A stretch of DNA of 64,000 nt from Albifimbria verrucaria (taxonomy: Eukaryota > Ascomycota > Sordariomycetes > Hypocreales > Stachybotryaceae): positions 295,060 to 359,059 of the forward strand of contig JAHREC010000029.1 in NCBI GenBank assembly GCA_020081605.1. The letters run 5' to 3'. Each line of letters begins with the position of its first letter. Within the stretch, counting starts at the first letter, position 1. Of this stretch, positions 32,480-43,516 are shown piece after piece. The notes under the pieces were generated by a model, which was not told the origin of the DNA, searched no databases, and saw only the letters and a list, made by a program, of their open reading frames with translations. The translations under genes were made by a program, and so were the position numbers.

Positions 32480-33600
32480 TTAGGCTTGCTAGTACGCAAA
32501 GATTTTGGAATCATCTGATATGCGGCTATACATCTACTATCTCGGCACCCGATTACAACACAACCTTTTCCAGGCTCCACATTGTGAATTAAATGCCCAA
32601 GGTAGTGGAGAAACTGATTTGGTAATGAACCCTTGGTATTCAAGAACGGCGTCCAGACTATGCTCTGGAAGAACGGGTGAATATAATCGCCCTAGAAAGT
32701 GGGCCGTATGAAATATCTGTGTGCTGATCTCAATTTTGGTGGAGAGATGTAACTAATGAGAACCTACCGCCATGAACCTGCTGAGAGGGTCCTCCGTCCT
32801 GAGAGCGGGTCCAGAATGACTATGAAAGGCGCTGATATGTGTGCGTGGGCGAGATGAGTTGCTTCCTGAACAGGCCGGCGTCAACCATTCTGGCCAGTTC
32901 TTGAGCATATAATGCTCCTCAAACGCTCGAACACAAAAAGAGGCAGAAGAAGCTATATCGGCCAGAAATCAAGCCCATTGACCGAGGCCAAGAAAATATG
33001 AAACACTGAAACGCCTTTTGGCATTGCTGATGCTAATCTCAACATCAAATCACAATCTACAAGTACTTTGAAGTTAGTGACACACTTGTAGTCGCGAATT
33101 AAGGAAGCAGCGAGGTTCGCTCCGCGGCATAATCCGCGTGATATTGTATTTGAATCTGCTGTCTACCATGAGGGGTATGGAAGGGTTTACCTCAATGGGG
33201 TACGCCAGTGTCAATAGAATACAGGGTCTTGTGGATACACTTTGGATCCCCTTCACTCAGCTGGCTTAAATGATATTAATATCAAGCCGTAACACGGCCT
33301 CAACTTCGCTGATAGCAACCGCGTCATTTCACTATGGAGTTTTAATTCGCCCAGTCCTGGGTATATTCTGCTGTGGCATATGCTGATGGTTCAGTTCTCC
33401 ATATACTTCATATTCAAAATCAACAGAGGGTGCAACCTAATATGTCATCGAATCAGGGCAGTCTTATCAAGGGTCTCTTGACCATCTGGGCATGCTTGAT
33501 AGGTGTTCATTTGGAGTCAGCCTACCGTAACCGTGTAGTATTCTGTTTACCAAACAGACAACTAACTCGTCTCATACAGTATACCTTCAATGCGCAATCA
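32480..33600. other. No supported gene
   Basis: Short frames only, on both strands; no repeats or motifs recognised. Confidence 0.45.
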
Positions 33601-33611
33601 CATGCTTAGCA

Positions 33612-34079
33612 ATGGCAGAATACTGCTCAACCCTGTCCCATACCAAGTTCGAGCGAGGCAACGACCCATACATCTTTCATTGGGTATTATCCTTTTATGA
33701 ATGCAAACCTCCATGGTACTCTGCCATACGAGGGTCACGCTATAACAATGCTTCCGAACGCCATCCCGTCCTCGGAAATGCTCGATGTAGCAGCAGACTC
33801 GTCTTATTCTTTCTCAACCATATTTGACCCGCCGGTAAGCCCGATAGTGCCTTACGTATCTGCGTATACGAGATACGAGAGCAGATGGCCATCGAACCGA
33901 GTCCTGTGCCTCAAGTGTAGAAGAGAGAGCTGCACAGGAGGATTTAATGGACAAGAAGAAGAGCAATATCGATGCTGCAATACAGGAGATGAGTCTAAGG
34001 GTCTCTAGTCTTTTGCTAAAAAGAGATTTTATTATTCCGTGGTCATACACAAATTGCTGGGCCGTCAGAGTCCCTAGTT
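33612..34079 (+). CDS. Unrecognised coding-like segment
   Basis: Plus-strand pieces read MAEYCSTLSHTKF (from the ATG at 33612), then in a second frame SFIGYYPFMNANLHGTL and SSEMLDVAADSSYSFSTIF, followed by a GTAAGC donor near 33837 and, after an AG near 33890, EERAAQEDLMDKKKSNIDAA and SLLLKRDFIIPWSYTNCW to a stop near 34077. The pieces look like a polar regulatory protein but do not join in one frame without a one-base change. No domain recognised. Confidence 0.3.
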
Positions 34080-34153
34080 ATCTTGTTTCCTATCAGCCCG
34101 AGCTCTAACTCGTTGACGGCTATGCTTTGTTGTGCCGTTGTGACTGCGTGTCT

Positions 34154-34609
34154 TTAATCACTTGTTGCACACATAATGGACCAAGTGTGCTTGATCCATT
34201 TTTTCATCACTGTCCTTTTGCTTCCTCCATTGCATGGCGGTTTAGTTGTCTGGGATAAGTGCTGGTTCGTGTTGCGTCGGGGTCTGGCATATGCCAAACC
34301 ACAGACACTGCACAATGTGTAGGGATCATTAGGGCCGCCCCGCCACTTAGGCGTCTCTGTGGTAAAGCACTGATGATATGCTGACCACTTTTGTAATATT
34401 GTCAGTGGATATAAAATGATTTGAGCGTTATGCACATCATGCGGTCTAAGTGGTAGTTTGTTGAAATGGTCGGCGCTATGCGATACCTTCATGTCGCTGG
34501 CTTGAATGAGGTGGAAACCTTCATCAGGTGGAGGCGATGATGATATCGTCAAGACAAGGTCCTGCCTTTGAGCCGTTACATTCGTTTTGGAGTTGCCCTG
34601 CGTGATCAA
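34154..34609 (-). CDS. GATA-type zinc-finger remnant
   Basis: The minus-strand frame contains QCFTTETPKWRGGPNDPYTL followed by CSVCGLAYA, which is the core of a GATA-type finger (C-x2-C...TP-WR-GP...LC-x2-CG). Only one cysteine of the first pair is visible; the codon three before it is Ala/Tyr. A CAG just before that cysteine could be an intron acceptor, placing the missing cysteine in an upstream exon that I did not find. The C-terminal tail is basic. The frame has no ATG near 34609, so the start is unknown. The rest of the protein is unrecognised. Confidence 0.5.
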   Translation of the reverse strand: MITQGNSKTNVTAQRQDLVLTISSSPPPDEGFHLIQASDMKVSHSADHFNKLPLRPHDVHNAQIILYPLTILQKWSAYHQCFTTETPKWRGGPNDPYTLCSVCGLAYARPRRNTNQHLSQTTKPPCNGGSKRTVMKKWIKHTWSIMCATSD

Positions 34610-35050
34610 GCCCGGGTCGTGAACAAAGGAGCTTTGTGTTCGTTGTCACGGCGGCATCGTTTGACCAATAGCCCTCATACCGATTCGCAATAGCCAACTT
34701 TATGCTACGAACTTTTATATGTGGGCGCAGCCACGACAACAATGTAGCGCTTTGTTTGTGAGGCACGTCAATTAGAAATATACTCGGTCCGCATAGCCCT
34801 GCGTCAAACGTCCAAATGTGGAAATATAAACTAACCAACGACAATAGTACTTCACCGCCAAGCATAGAAGCCCTAAACGCCATTTATCTCGCATTTGATC
34901 CTACGTGAGTTGTCCGCGCACCTTCTGAACAGCACCCTCCACAATAAGAAGAGTATACATTAATACACCTAACTAAACACCCCGGTGCTACTGTATGGTG
35001 TTTTATCATCATTAAGTATTCATACCTATACCTTGTCAGTAATAGCCAAT
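34610..35050. other. No supported gene
   Basis: A 119-codon minus-strand frame (34524-34883) overlaps the 5' side of the GATA-like frame but has no motif. Otherwise A/T-rich flank before the HET gene start. Confidence 0.4.
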
Positions 35051-37207
35051 ATGGAATCAATCAACCAAAAGCGTGCGGGGACAACACGCAGACGATACTC
35101 AACTCAAAGCAGCGCCATGGCATGCAACACCGACAACCTTCATATAGGCGCTATCTGCGAAGATTGTGCGCTAATATTCCAAGGTCAACAAAAGGTTGGT
35201 ATCCATGAGGAACGTGAATTCATGCCTACTATCAGCACGACCTAACCTGAGAAATGCCGTATCTGCTTAATTACATGGTCACGCCACAGCTGGCACATAG
35301 AGGAGGCTAGTTCCCACGGAAGGACACTTGGACCACCAAAGCTGAGTTATATCATCCTTCGCAGCCTTTTATCACTCAAGAAAGGCGTTAATGCCAAGGC
35401 AATAGAGCTAAGACTAAATCCTTGTCATGGTGATAGTGACACCTTGTGGATTCTGCTCCCTACGTTGCTACTGGAATGTACGTGTCTAGCATGGAAAAAC
35501 TTGTTTAGGTAACCAACACTCTTTAGCTGATCATGATCCGCAAGCTGTGGAAGTCTTGTCATCTAACATGAGCTCGGAGGGTTCGTTCGAGTTCATGAAA
35601 TCCAAGTTGGAGGTGTGCCTTGACAGCCACCAAGCATGTCATGCAAGAACAAAAAACGGTTACCATTATTGGCGCCCTACTCGGCTGCTTAGAATCGATG
35701 ACATAGCAGGAATGATATACCTCCATGATGGTACGGACATGGAAAGGAAATCTTACGCAACCGTGAGTTATTAATGGGGACTCGAAACCAACCAAGCCCA
35801 CAGCCAAAGCCGGGTACTCCGTGAGGACCGGTATTCCCATCGAAAATCTTCCTAAGACCTTCATAGCGCCATCGGTATTGCGAGGCGGCTATCTATACAG
35901 CACATATGGATTGACTCGTTATGTACCTTTCAAACCCAAACGACTGGCTTGGCGAAGCAACCACCATGCGCGATGTTTATTCCCACAGCCTTTTCAGCAA
36001 CTGGAGCATTAAACATTTTAGTTGCACTGTTTTTTTTGAAAGGTACAGCTTTGCTGAGTGTGCGTACAATATCCACACAACTTGGGATTTGAAATTAGGA
36101 GAAGATGGAGCTCATCCCAATGGGATGTACCGGGCATTCCCCGCGTATCATTGGACGAATAATGTGGAATAGGGTTTGCTGAACAAAAGAGCTTGGGTAA
36201 TGCAGGAGAGGTTTCTATCTCTCAGAGTTTTGCACTTCTCGGCGTCCCAAAACTTTTTGGAAGTGTCCGGAAAACACTAGTGCAGAGCTTTTTGCTGACG
36301 GCACGCATCCTACAACACAGCCACCTTGGTTCAACAATAGTCAAAATCCACTGAAGAATGCCGCGCTTCGGCCTCAACGGGGTGACAACTGGAATGACGA
36401 AATTTATGAGGATGGAAACCTTTTGTCAAGTCGTTTACCAGGTGCAACCTTACTAAAGAGAGCGACAGACTCATCGCCGTACACGGTATTCAAGATTTTT
36501 AACGAGGCTTACAGGCAACAGATTTAGCTATGGGCTATCTAGTAACAGTTTGCTACAAGAATTATGTTGGACTCGACATATAGGTTGTGCGCAGCTTGCA
36601 AAATATCGTCTGATGAGGTGGCGTGCTCCGTCGTGGGAGCTGGGCTGGGAGCAATGTGCATGTGCACCCAGGCCACCTCCGGTATCATAAGCGTTGCCCC
36701 GACTTCAAATGTCTTTTCGAATATGAACGATTTGGGAGCAAAAAACGCAGTCTTGAGGATTTGCAGGTTCCGCTCATACTACGAGGAAATTTTTTCCAAC
36801 CGACTTCGATCTTACGAACAGATGGAACTGATTACGGAGATACTTTACAAGTCTCTACCGAAATATCCAGTACTACGAGCTTGACTACGGATTTTGATGT
36901 TGTAATGGACGATGAAAGTTCCCATTTTGACCAAAAGGAAAAGCTCGCTTACTTGGCCATGTGGTCGTTGCTAGTGTATATCGAACTTCGACTCGCCCCT
37001 GTCAAAAGCATACCCCGTTGCTTAGGTGGACTTGTTTTGGAATTTCATGATGTGAATCAGAAGCATTATAGACGAGTCGGAGTATACGATGTGACAAAGC
37101 CTTTACTACTTCTACAAGACAAAACGAGTCGGATATATCTATTATCTCGATTATATAGTGCTTTCTATTGGTTTCTCATTATTTTACTGGAGATGGGGAG
37201 CTTTTAG
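35051..37207 (+). pseudogene. HET-domain (heterokaryon incompatibility) gene, degraded
   Basis: HET proteins trigger incompatibility cell death in filamentous fungi. From the ATG at 35051 the pieces follow the usual order in several frames: cysteine-rich start (HIGAICEDCALIF), CLDSHQACHA and WRPTRLLRIDD, YATVSY followed by TAA then WG (the SY-x-WG hallmark with a stop in place of the middle residue), IPIENLPKTFI, IQHIWIDSLCI, NDWLGEATTMRDVYS, LLNKRAWVMQERFLSLRVLHF, RAPSWELGWE, then the C-terminal GGLVLEFHDVNQKHYRRVGV. Stops and at least three frame changes interrupt it. The TAA is explained by CAA-to-TAA. Non-functional by inspection. Confidence 0.75.
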
Positions 37208-37643
37208 GACCCTTGAAATCTCACCGCCCTTCAGAGCTTACTGTTCGTTCTTCTAATAGTGCCGTTTAGTAGAGGTGAGGGCGTTATCAAGAATCCAAGG
37301 TAACTAGACGGAAAGATAGTCATGTCACATGTAGGCTTCTAGCGAGTGGTCAAAGCTTCGGTCTAGTAGTGACGACAGTGAAATTATCATACAAAGTACA
37401 CCAAGTGTGTTGGTTTGCCTCCGATGTCCTGGCTTCGAAGATATTTGCCGAATAGACAGGGGAAGTGGTTGGTTGGACTCTTGCCAGTTTGATTGATCAG
37501 ATGGACATTGCGCGGCTACCGGGTTAATTATGATCCGAACAGGCTAAGGCGATGTTATTGGCGCATTTATCCGGCACACCCTCGGCATAGCCAGAAACCC
37601 TTCTTGTTCATGAACCTGGTTGACGCGCTGTGTCTTGCCACTC

Positions 37644-38175
37644 ATGAGAGCCAACAAAGATGGACAGCCAGACGAAGGTGGGCAGGGCAATATGCCTCTG
37701 CTGCCTCCTATTATTTCCTGTGCCACCAATACTACCACCACTATTAAGTCCTCATATGTTTACAGGCAGCGGGGGTTCCGGTCGCGTGTGAGGCCTGTCG
37801 AGCCCGCAAGAGTAAAGTAAGCTTAACGGCCTCTCTTGGTGTACTCGTAGTAGAGTGGCTTGCTGAATTGATCGCCAGTGCACTGCGGAACGTCCCCACT
37901 GCTCGGCATGTATTTCTCGCTCCCTGGTTTGTGTTTATCTCGCGGCTCCCACAGAAACGCACGGTCAGGCACTTAGGCGGCGATGTGGGGCGCTGGAAAA
38001 GAGGAACACAGTCCTTGAAGAGCTGCTCCAGTTACTGAGGTCTAGGTCTGAGGCCGAGTCCATCGAACTTCTACGCAGGCTCAGGTCACACCAAGATGTT
38101 GAATCTATATTAAAATGTGCCCAAGATGGCGAACTGCTTCTACAGGGCTCTTTGATCCCCGCGCCCCTGTTCTGA
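37644..38175 (+). CDS. Small Zn2Cys6 DNA-binding protein with a one-base shift
   Basis: An ATG at 37644 opens a polar, Thr-rich N-terminus; a run of five Gs at 37771-37775 appears one G short, because with six the frame would read VPVACEACRARKSK directly. The intron 37817-37878 (GTAAGC...GCCAG) joins this to CTAERPHCSAC, completing the zinc cluster, and exon 3 (37879-38175) continues ALEKRNTVLEELLQLLRS and SHQDVESILKCAQDGELLLQ to a TGA. The C-terminal element matches that of the 27946-28511 gene. Without the shift it would be a complete short regulator of about 150 residues. Function presumed nuclear DNA binding. Confidence 0.78.
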
Positions 38176-39395
38176 TACTAGTTTCTGTTCATAGACAAGT
38201 TCCTATTTTTCAAGAGCCATTAGTCAGGACCGCTGTGTCTTGACAGCATCCAAGATGCACTACTATTGTTGGGGATAACAGAGAACCTCCTCTACAAGGG
38301 GTGGAAATGTCCGTGTCTATGATGTCGATTCCAAGTATAGACCTAATTTTCATAAATGCTTATTTTCTAACGACCCAATCTTTAAATTGTGTTTCACTCA
38401 AGATTGAATATAAGGTTATTTTACAATTGGAAGAAGGAATTAATCGATCATCAAGCTAACTTTTCTTCTGGGCCTGTGAAGATTCCTACGAGGGCTGACA
38501 CTCAAAGTAGGATGCGGGCCAACAGGCTAACTACATAACATGTTGCATATTTTGAAAAGGGATCCCAACCGCTCTTGTAATGAGTTGGGTACAGTCAGAT
38601 CATAGGCAAGAGATGATGATCCAACGCTTCGGATTCCAGCCAATAAATACAGCACTTATTATGCGGTTGGCTCGATTCAGTTTTGTATCGCTTGTCACCC
38701 ATGCGAAGCCCATGATATTTGCCTTGAAAACGCCTGAGCTCGCCTTTGATCGACAAGATAATAGGAGACGTGCGTGAAAGGTTTCAAGCGCAAGCTATCA
38801 CCACATTTGGAATGATCATTTTGACTGGTTTATAAGGTAAAACCTTGGTTCTAGGCTAGCGAGTGGACTGGTATGGCTGTATGGCTGTATGGCTTGTTTA
38901 GAAATTGGGAAGAAGCATTTTGAGTATGGGTCATGGCATAAGGGTCGGTACAGTTCTGTCACTCACCGAGAAAGTGCGCGTCAAACCCTTCAAATGTAAA
39001 TCATGGACATAGCGGTTGCCGCATGCAAGCCAACTATCTTTGTCCTTGATTGAGATATAGAAGGGGCTATCAACATGCGTTACTATGAAGTATAAATATA
39101 AGCAAGCTTTTATTGCTTCTAATAGGGTTATGTCTAGGCAATTCATTCAATTCTTCAGCTCCACATGCTTTATCTATCTTAATCTTCTGTTTATCGTCAT
39201 TACCAGGGTTTTATTCCATAATTATCATTATAACTACAAAAGATTCCTTTTTATTATAGTAGCTGTATCATCTATCTCTATTTATATTGAATAAAAGAAT
39301 ATGAGTTGAACTCTACACCAGAGATAGCATAGGCTAGAAACTACTCGCTACCTCCGCATGGCGAAGGATACCAAGCAATTACAAAGAATTATCAA
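38176..39395. other. No supported gene
   Basis: Contains three tandem copies of 'atggctgt' at 38873-38896 and an AT-rich, T-rich stretch at 39080-39300. Frames are short and lack motifs. Confidence 0.45.
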
Positions 39396-39860
39396 TTAGA
39401 CATGGTAGTTACATCCACAGTCCTTACAGCACCCAGCTCCGCATTTCATTCCCATGTTACAGTCCTGGTCCCTTCCACACGTATACCAGGGTCCTTGACC
39501 GTCAGCCACTCGGGCAGTCCAGCACCAAATGGCCTGCTGATTGAGGGTCGCACCTCTTCCAACGATGCCCATTGATGCAGCCACTTTGGGCTCCAAACCA
39601 ACAGGCGCGCTTGAAGAGTTGGTTGGTAGAGTTTTCTTCGTCCCTGGAAGAGACAGCAGTGTTGCTGAGAGGGTGCTCAAAGCATTTGCGCACTGTACTT
39701 GGATCAACACTCTCAGGCACTTGCATGACGCCGAGGTCACCGCATTCATCCTCAGCTATCGGGGCAGTCATGCCACGTATAGCGAGCATAAAGGACAGAG
39801 GGTAGTGACAAACTCGATTTTGAAGATAAAAAAATCTATGCTTAGTACGTTTTGTGTGAG
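39396..39860 (-). pseudogene. Small cysteine-rich secreted protein, frame-disrupted
   Basis: Minus-strand frames read a hydrophobic leader (KIEFVTTLCPL, about 39820-39785), then after a shift at a T run LAIRGMTAPIAEDECGDLG and ACWFGAQSGCINGH, then after a second shift near 39537 CWTARVADGQGPWYTC, CGRDQDCNMGMKCG and AGCCKDCGCNYHV ending at 39396. The order (signal peptide, short polar region, dense cysteine pairs at the C-terminus) is that of small secreted fungal proteins, some of which act on hosts or competitors. About 14 cysteines lie in the predicted mature part. Function is inference; it would need two one-base corrections to be expressed. Confidence 0.5.
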
Positions 39861-39899
39861 GTGTAAGTCAAATCTGCAAAGTCGGTGCTTAATGTGAAT

Positions 39900-42299
39900 C
39901 ATAGGCTTCAATATTGTAAGAATTCGATAAGATTCTATACTTTTTCCACTGCCGCATGTGACTTGTTTCATTCTATCATCCTATAGTACAGTTATCTCAA
40001 TATTTCTTTGTGTTACGCTGCACTCAGTCAGCTGAGGCTTACGAGTTAGTTATTGTATCGCTGTGCACTTTGAATGTGCGGATCCCATGGGCGCATTAAC
40101 TACTCTTATAGGCAAGGCCTCGCTGATAATTTCAAGTAAGCTTAGAAGCTGTCGAGGCCTTATAATGACGGTGCGCTCTTTGCATCCCAATGACGTATCT
40201 GCTTACCACGCAGGTGCATGAAGCCTGGATCTGCTTAGCCAATGCAACGTTAACTGGGTGTTTTGATTATCTATTGTCGAACTAATTGCAGCATGTGCCA
40301 CGTCTCTAGCAGTGTTCCGAAAGGCAAATTATGATTATTATAATACATGCTTCTGTTAGTCAGTATCTAACTTTTATTTTCCGGCTTATTCCTCCTTTTT
40401 GATATAAACCTATCCTCAGCATCGACTATCTGCAGTTCCAGCTAGCAAGGTGATCTAGATGGTGGAGTTGGCAGATCCTGCATGCTAATCTGATACCTGT
40501 TAGCGAAGGGACTTGAGGCCAGTTGATGTGGGTGGATAAAGCCTTTCATCGCTCCACCCATATGCGGATAAGGGTTTCTTTTTTATGACAAGTACTTTGG
40601 ACGTTTAAGGCACCCTAAATTCCTTCTTAGGAGGTTGTAATTGACCGTTCGAGAACCATCGAATGACAGAATCAACGACCCACGGAACCAAAGGGAGTTG
40701 CGCGCTTTATTAACTTATACTAGTGAATATGTGAAGCCCCGTCAGAAACAACCTCATATACCCCAGCTTCAACCATTGGTGCAAGTAACATATCATAAAG
40801 TGCGCTCTATGCATGGAGCTAAATTCGAGGGTGAGACTGAATCCCTTCCTTCAAGGTTTCTGTGGCGTTGTACTTCCATTGCAAAAGGTCAATTACGTCA
40901 TTTACCCATCGGTACTTTACTTCATTACGGATAGATGGAGCCGGTAGCTAAACATGTGCTGGATGGGCGAGATGTGCTTCATTTACTCCCAGTGGACATT
41001 AACTTGGGATCTCCCTTACGTCCCAGGACACCCCAATGATTACCTTGAAACATACTGTGGCGTCAAAAATAGAGCCGTTTATGCGTGAAAACAACATCTA
41101 AGCCCATGTTCATCATGAAATGTCGGAGAAGACCTACGAGTAATTTTACTAAAAAGGGTAGAGTATGTCTTCATCCAAAAGACTACGGACGCTATATCTC
41201 ATTGAATGTGTGAAGGCCAAATTGATGTTATGAGCACCATAGTATTTAGCCAACATGTCGCTGCATGAAACACCTAAAACCATTCTCTCAATACCAGATA
41301 AATGATGTAGATCTTCGCAAAGTCACTAAATATTACGACTTTGATCACCGGCGCATTCACTAACAGGCTAATGTCACTAGTTTCTTCCCAGATCCATGTC
41401 CGATGCTTCGATGTGGTCTTCGCACATTCAATGGGATCCAATGACACTCACGGCAACCTCCGTGTGAGCTCTCTGCAACACAACCATGGATCCCGGCTTA
41501 CAGTGTGCTAGAAAAAGCACATGATGGAACCCATATAAAATACAAAGTGATATGATGTCTGCCCCAGGGGTACTCACCCTGCTAGTGATAGCAGACCACG
41601 TGGTAATTGGCGGAGATGAGATTTAAAACCGAACGATATTTCTGAGCGATGGATAAATCACCTCGAGAGCCTGAAGTCCTAGGCTGGTTCGAATCAGATT
41701 CGATTTCAGCTTGGAAAGAAGATGTTTCATGGAATGTAGTGACTAACTAGCAACAGAATTAGGCTCATTAAGCATGAGTTAACAGGTAGCTCTTATCTTC
41801 GAAGTTGGTCTACATTTGCTGTTACCAATTAGGCTGTCTTATGGTCTTCACGATAATAACTTGAAAATATCGGGCAAGACGCACGGACCTGGTCTTGACC
41901 ACAAAACGAAAAGTTTCCCATAGGATGGTGCAAAATATCGAATTGAACTTTTAAAGAAATAGTCCCTCGTAGTATATATCACACGAGCATGGACCTAAAA
42001 ATTGATTACCTGTTGCTATTCAAAAGGAAGGCATCTCTTGTCAATTATTAGCAGGTTGATCATCCCCACTCCTGCTATGGCAAATTGACTCGAGTAAAAA
42101 AATCCTTGGAGTAACGGAAGCTTCTCAGATCCCTCAGCATTGGTGGCTTTGTTAAGTTGCTGTATCAAACAATGTCTCCTATGTAAGGCAGGTATTGAGG
42201 GTGCGGTTTTCTGGGTTTGTGTATTCAAGCCACGACGGGATGAATCGATAGAAGAAACCCAATCTTTCTGGTGTGAGCTTTGGTTCAGATATTGACATA
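39900..42299. other. Gene desert, no supported gene
   Basis: About 2.4 kb with no recognisable coding sequence. The longest frame (40641-40934, no ATG) has no motif. Composition is even, without obvious simple repeats. It may be old decayed transposon or intergenic DNA. Confidence 0.45.
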
Positions 42300-43516
42300 T
42301 CTCAGTGACCAGGGATGACCCTTATTTTTTTGGCCTAGAGCAAGCCACAGCTGTTGCAGAGGTCTTTCTGGCCGCTTGGTCCTCTTCGCCATTCGGGTGT
42401 GTTTCTGGTATGACAATTGGCACAATCGAGTACGATATCACCAGCTCCCTGTCCCCTTTTGCGTCTTTTTTTGGCGGCTAACAACCTTCTGACTTCTTTA
42501 GCAAGGGTCATGTTTATCTTCTGCATCTGCAACATTTCGAATTGCCAGTCAGAACACTTAGTCGCCTGCAGCTCATCGAATAGGTTGTCTTCTGAGCTTA
42601 AGGCTATGAGTTGTGTACCTGGGCTCAAAGATCATTCAGTTGGTTCTAATGCAAGGTTGACAGCAGATATGTACCCATTACTCCTTGGTGCCAAAGCACC
42701 ATATGGATCACATGAAACAGTGCTCGCTGGGGGAATATTTCGGGAGGAAATCTTGACCAATTTGGTCTGAGCAAGAAGGAACGGTTGCTTCTGTCCTTCT
42801 ATCGCATCGCCAGGGCAAATAGTCGTCTGAGCCTGTACAACCTGGCCTTGGCTATTCTGGATCTCATGCTTACAACTGATAATCTTGCCTTCCCTAGCTT
42901 TTTCAATCGCTCGGCCAAAGTCCAATCTTGACTTCTTCCGCATCAGTTTGTGCATGCTTGTACCAACCAAAGGTTCTAGCTGCAGACCGAGGAGACATTT
43001 GATGCTTGATGATACGAAGAGAAACATGCCTGAAGTGGACAGCTTCGTCCAGAGCTCGCTATCGCCAATTCCACCATTCGCCTCCACATTCTGCCGGCTG
43101 AGAGCTAAGACGGGATGCCCACGTCCCGCAAGAACGATGCACTGGCGTCCTTTGCCTTGCCCAGTGAATGGTGAGCCGTAGCTTTCAAACCATACATGGC
43201 CACTATTCTTCCTGCGAACTCTAAATACAATATCAACAAGATTTCCAAAAGCTGTCTCCTTGAGCTGACGCGCTACAGATGCGATATCGGATGGGTGGCA
43301 GATGGAGGAGATTGAGTTACCCACAAGGTCTGACGTATCGTACTCGAGCATACGCTTGCATGATGAGGAGACATAGAGGAAAAGACCATTGAGAGATAAG
43401 ACATGAACGACATCGTCCGTATTATCCAACAACATCTTATCCCAGGATTGCTTATAACACTCAGACGTCAAGCCCTTAAGACTGAATTATTGCAGAAGCA
43501 TGGAAGTATCATCCAT
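42300..43516 (-). pseudogene. wc-1-like: White Collar-1-like photoreceptor/GATA factor, 3' half, with nonsense mutations
   Basis: WC-1 is the fungal blue-light receptor and GATA transcription factor (LOV, two PAS domains, zinc finger). Here the minus strand carries DDVVHVLSLNGLFLYVS and NSISSICHPSDIASVARQL (first PAS), FRVRRKNSGHVWFESYGSPF, GIGDSELWTKLSTSGMFLFV and LMRKKSRLDFGRAIEKAR (second PAS), [11 protein letters not shown] (basic segment) and [19 protein letters not shown] with LCNSCGL (GATA finger). In-frame stops occur at about 43487 (TAA), 42634 (TGA followed in the same frame by more conserved sequence) and 42350 (TAG where the family has Trp in RWAK). All three fit C:G-to-T:A changes. 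The LOV domain was not found upstream. A dead partial copy or the remains of a truncated gene. Confidence 0.85.

Noticed and set aside
41685..41715. 'ggttcgaatc' resembling a tRNA T-loop
   Set aside because: No matching acceptor stem or D-loop within 80 bases upstream.
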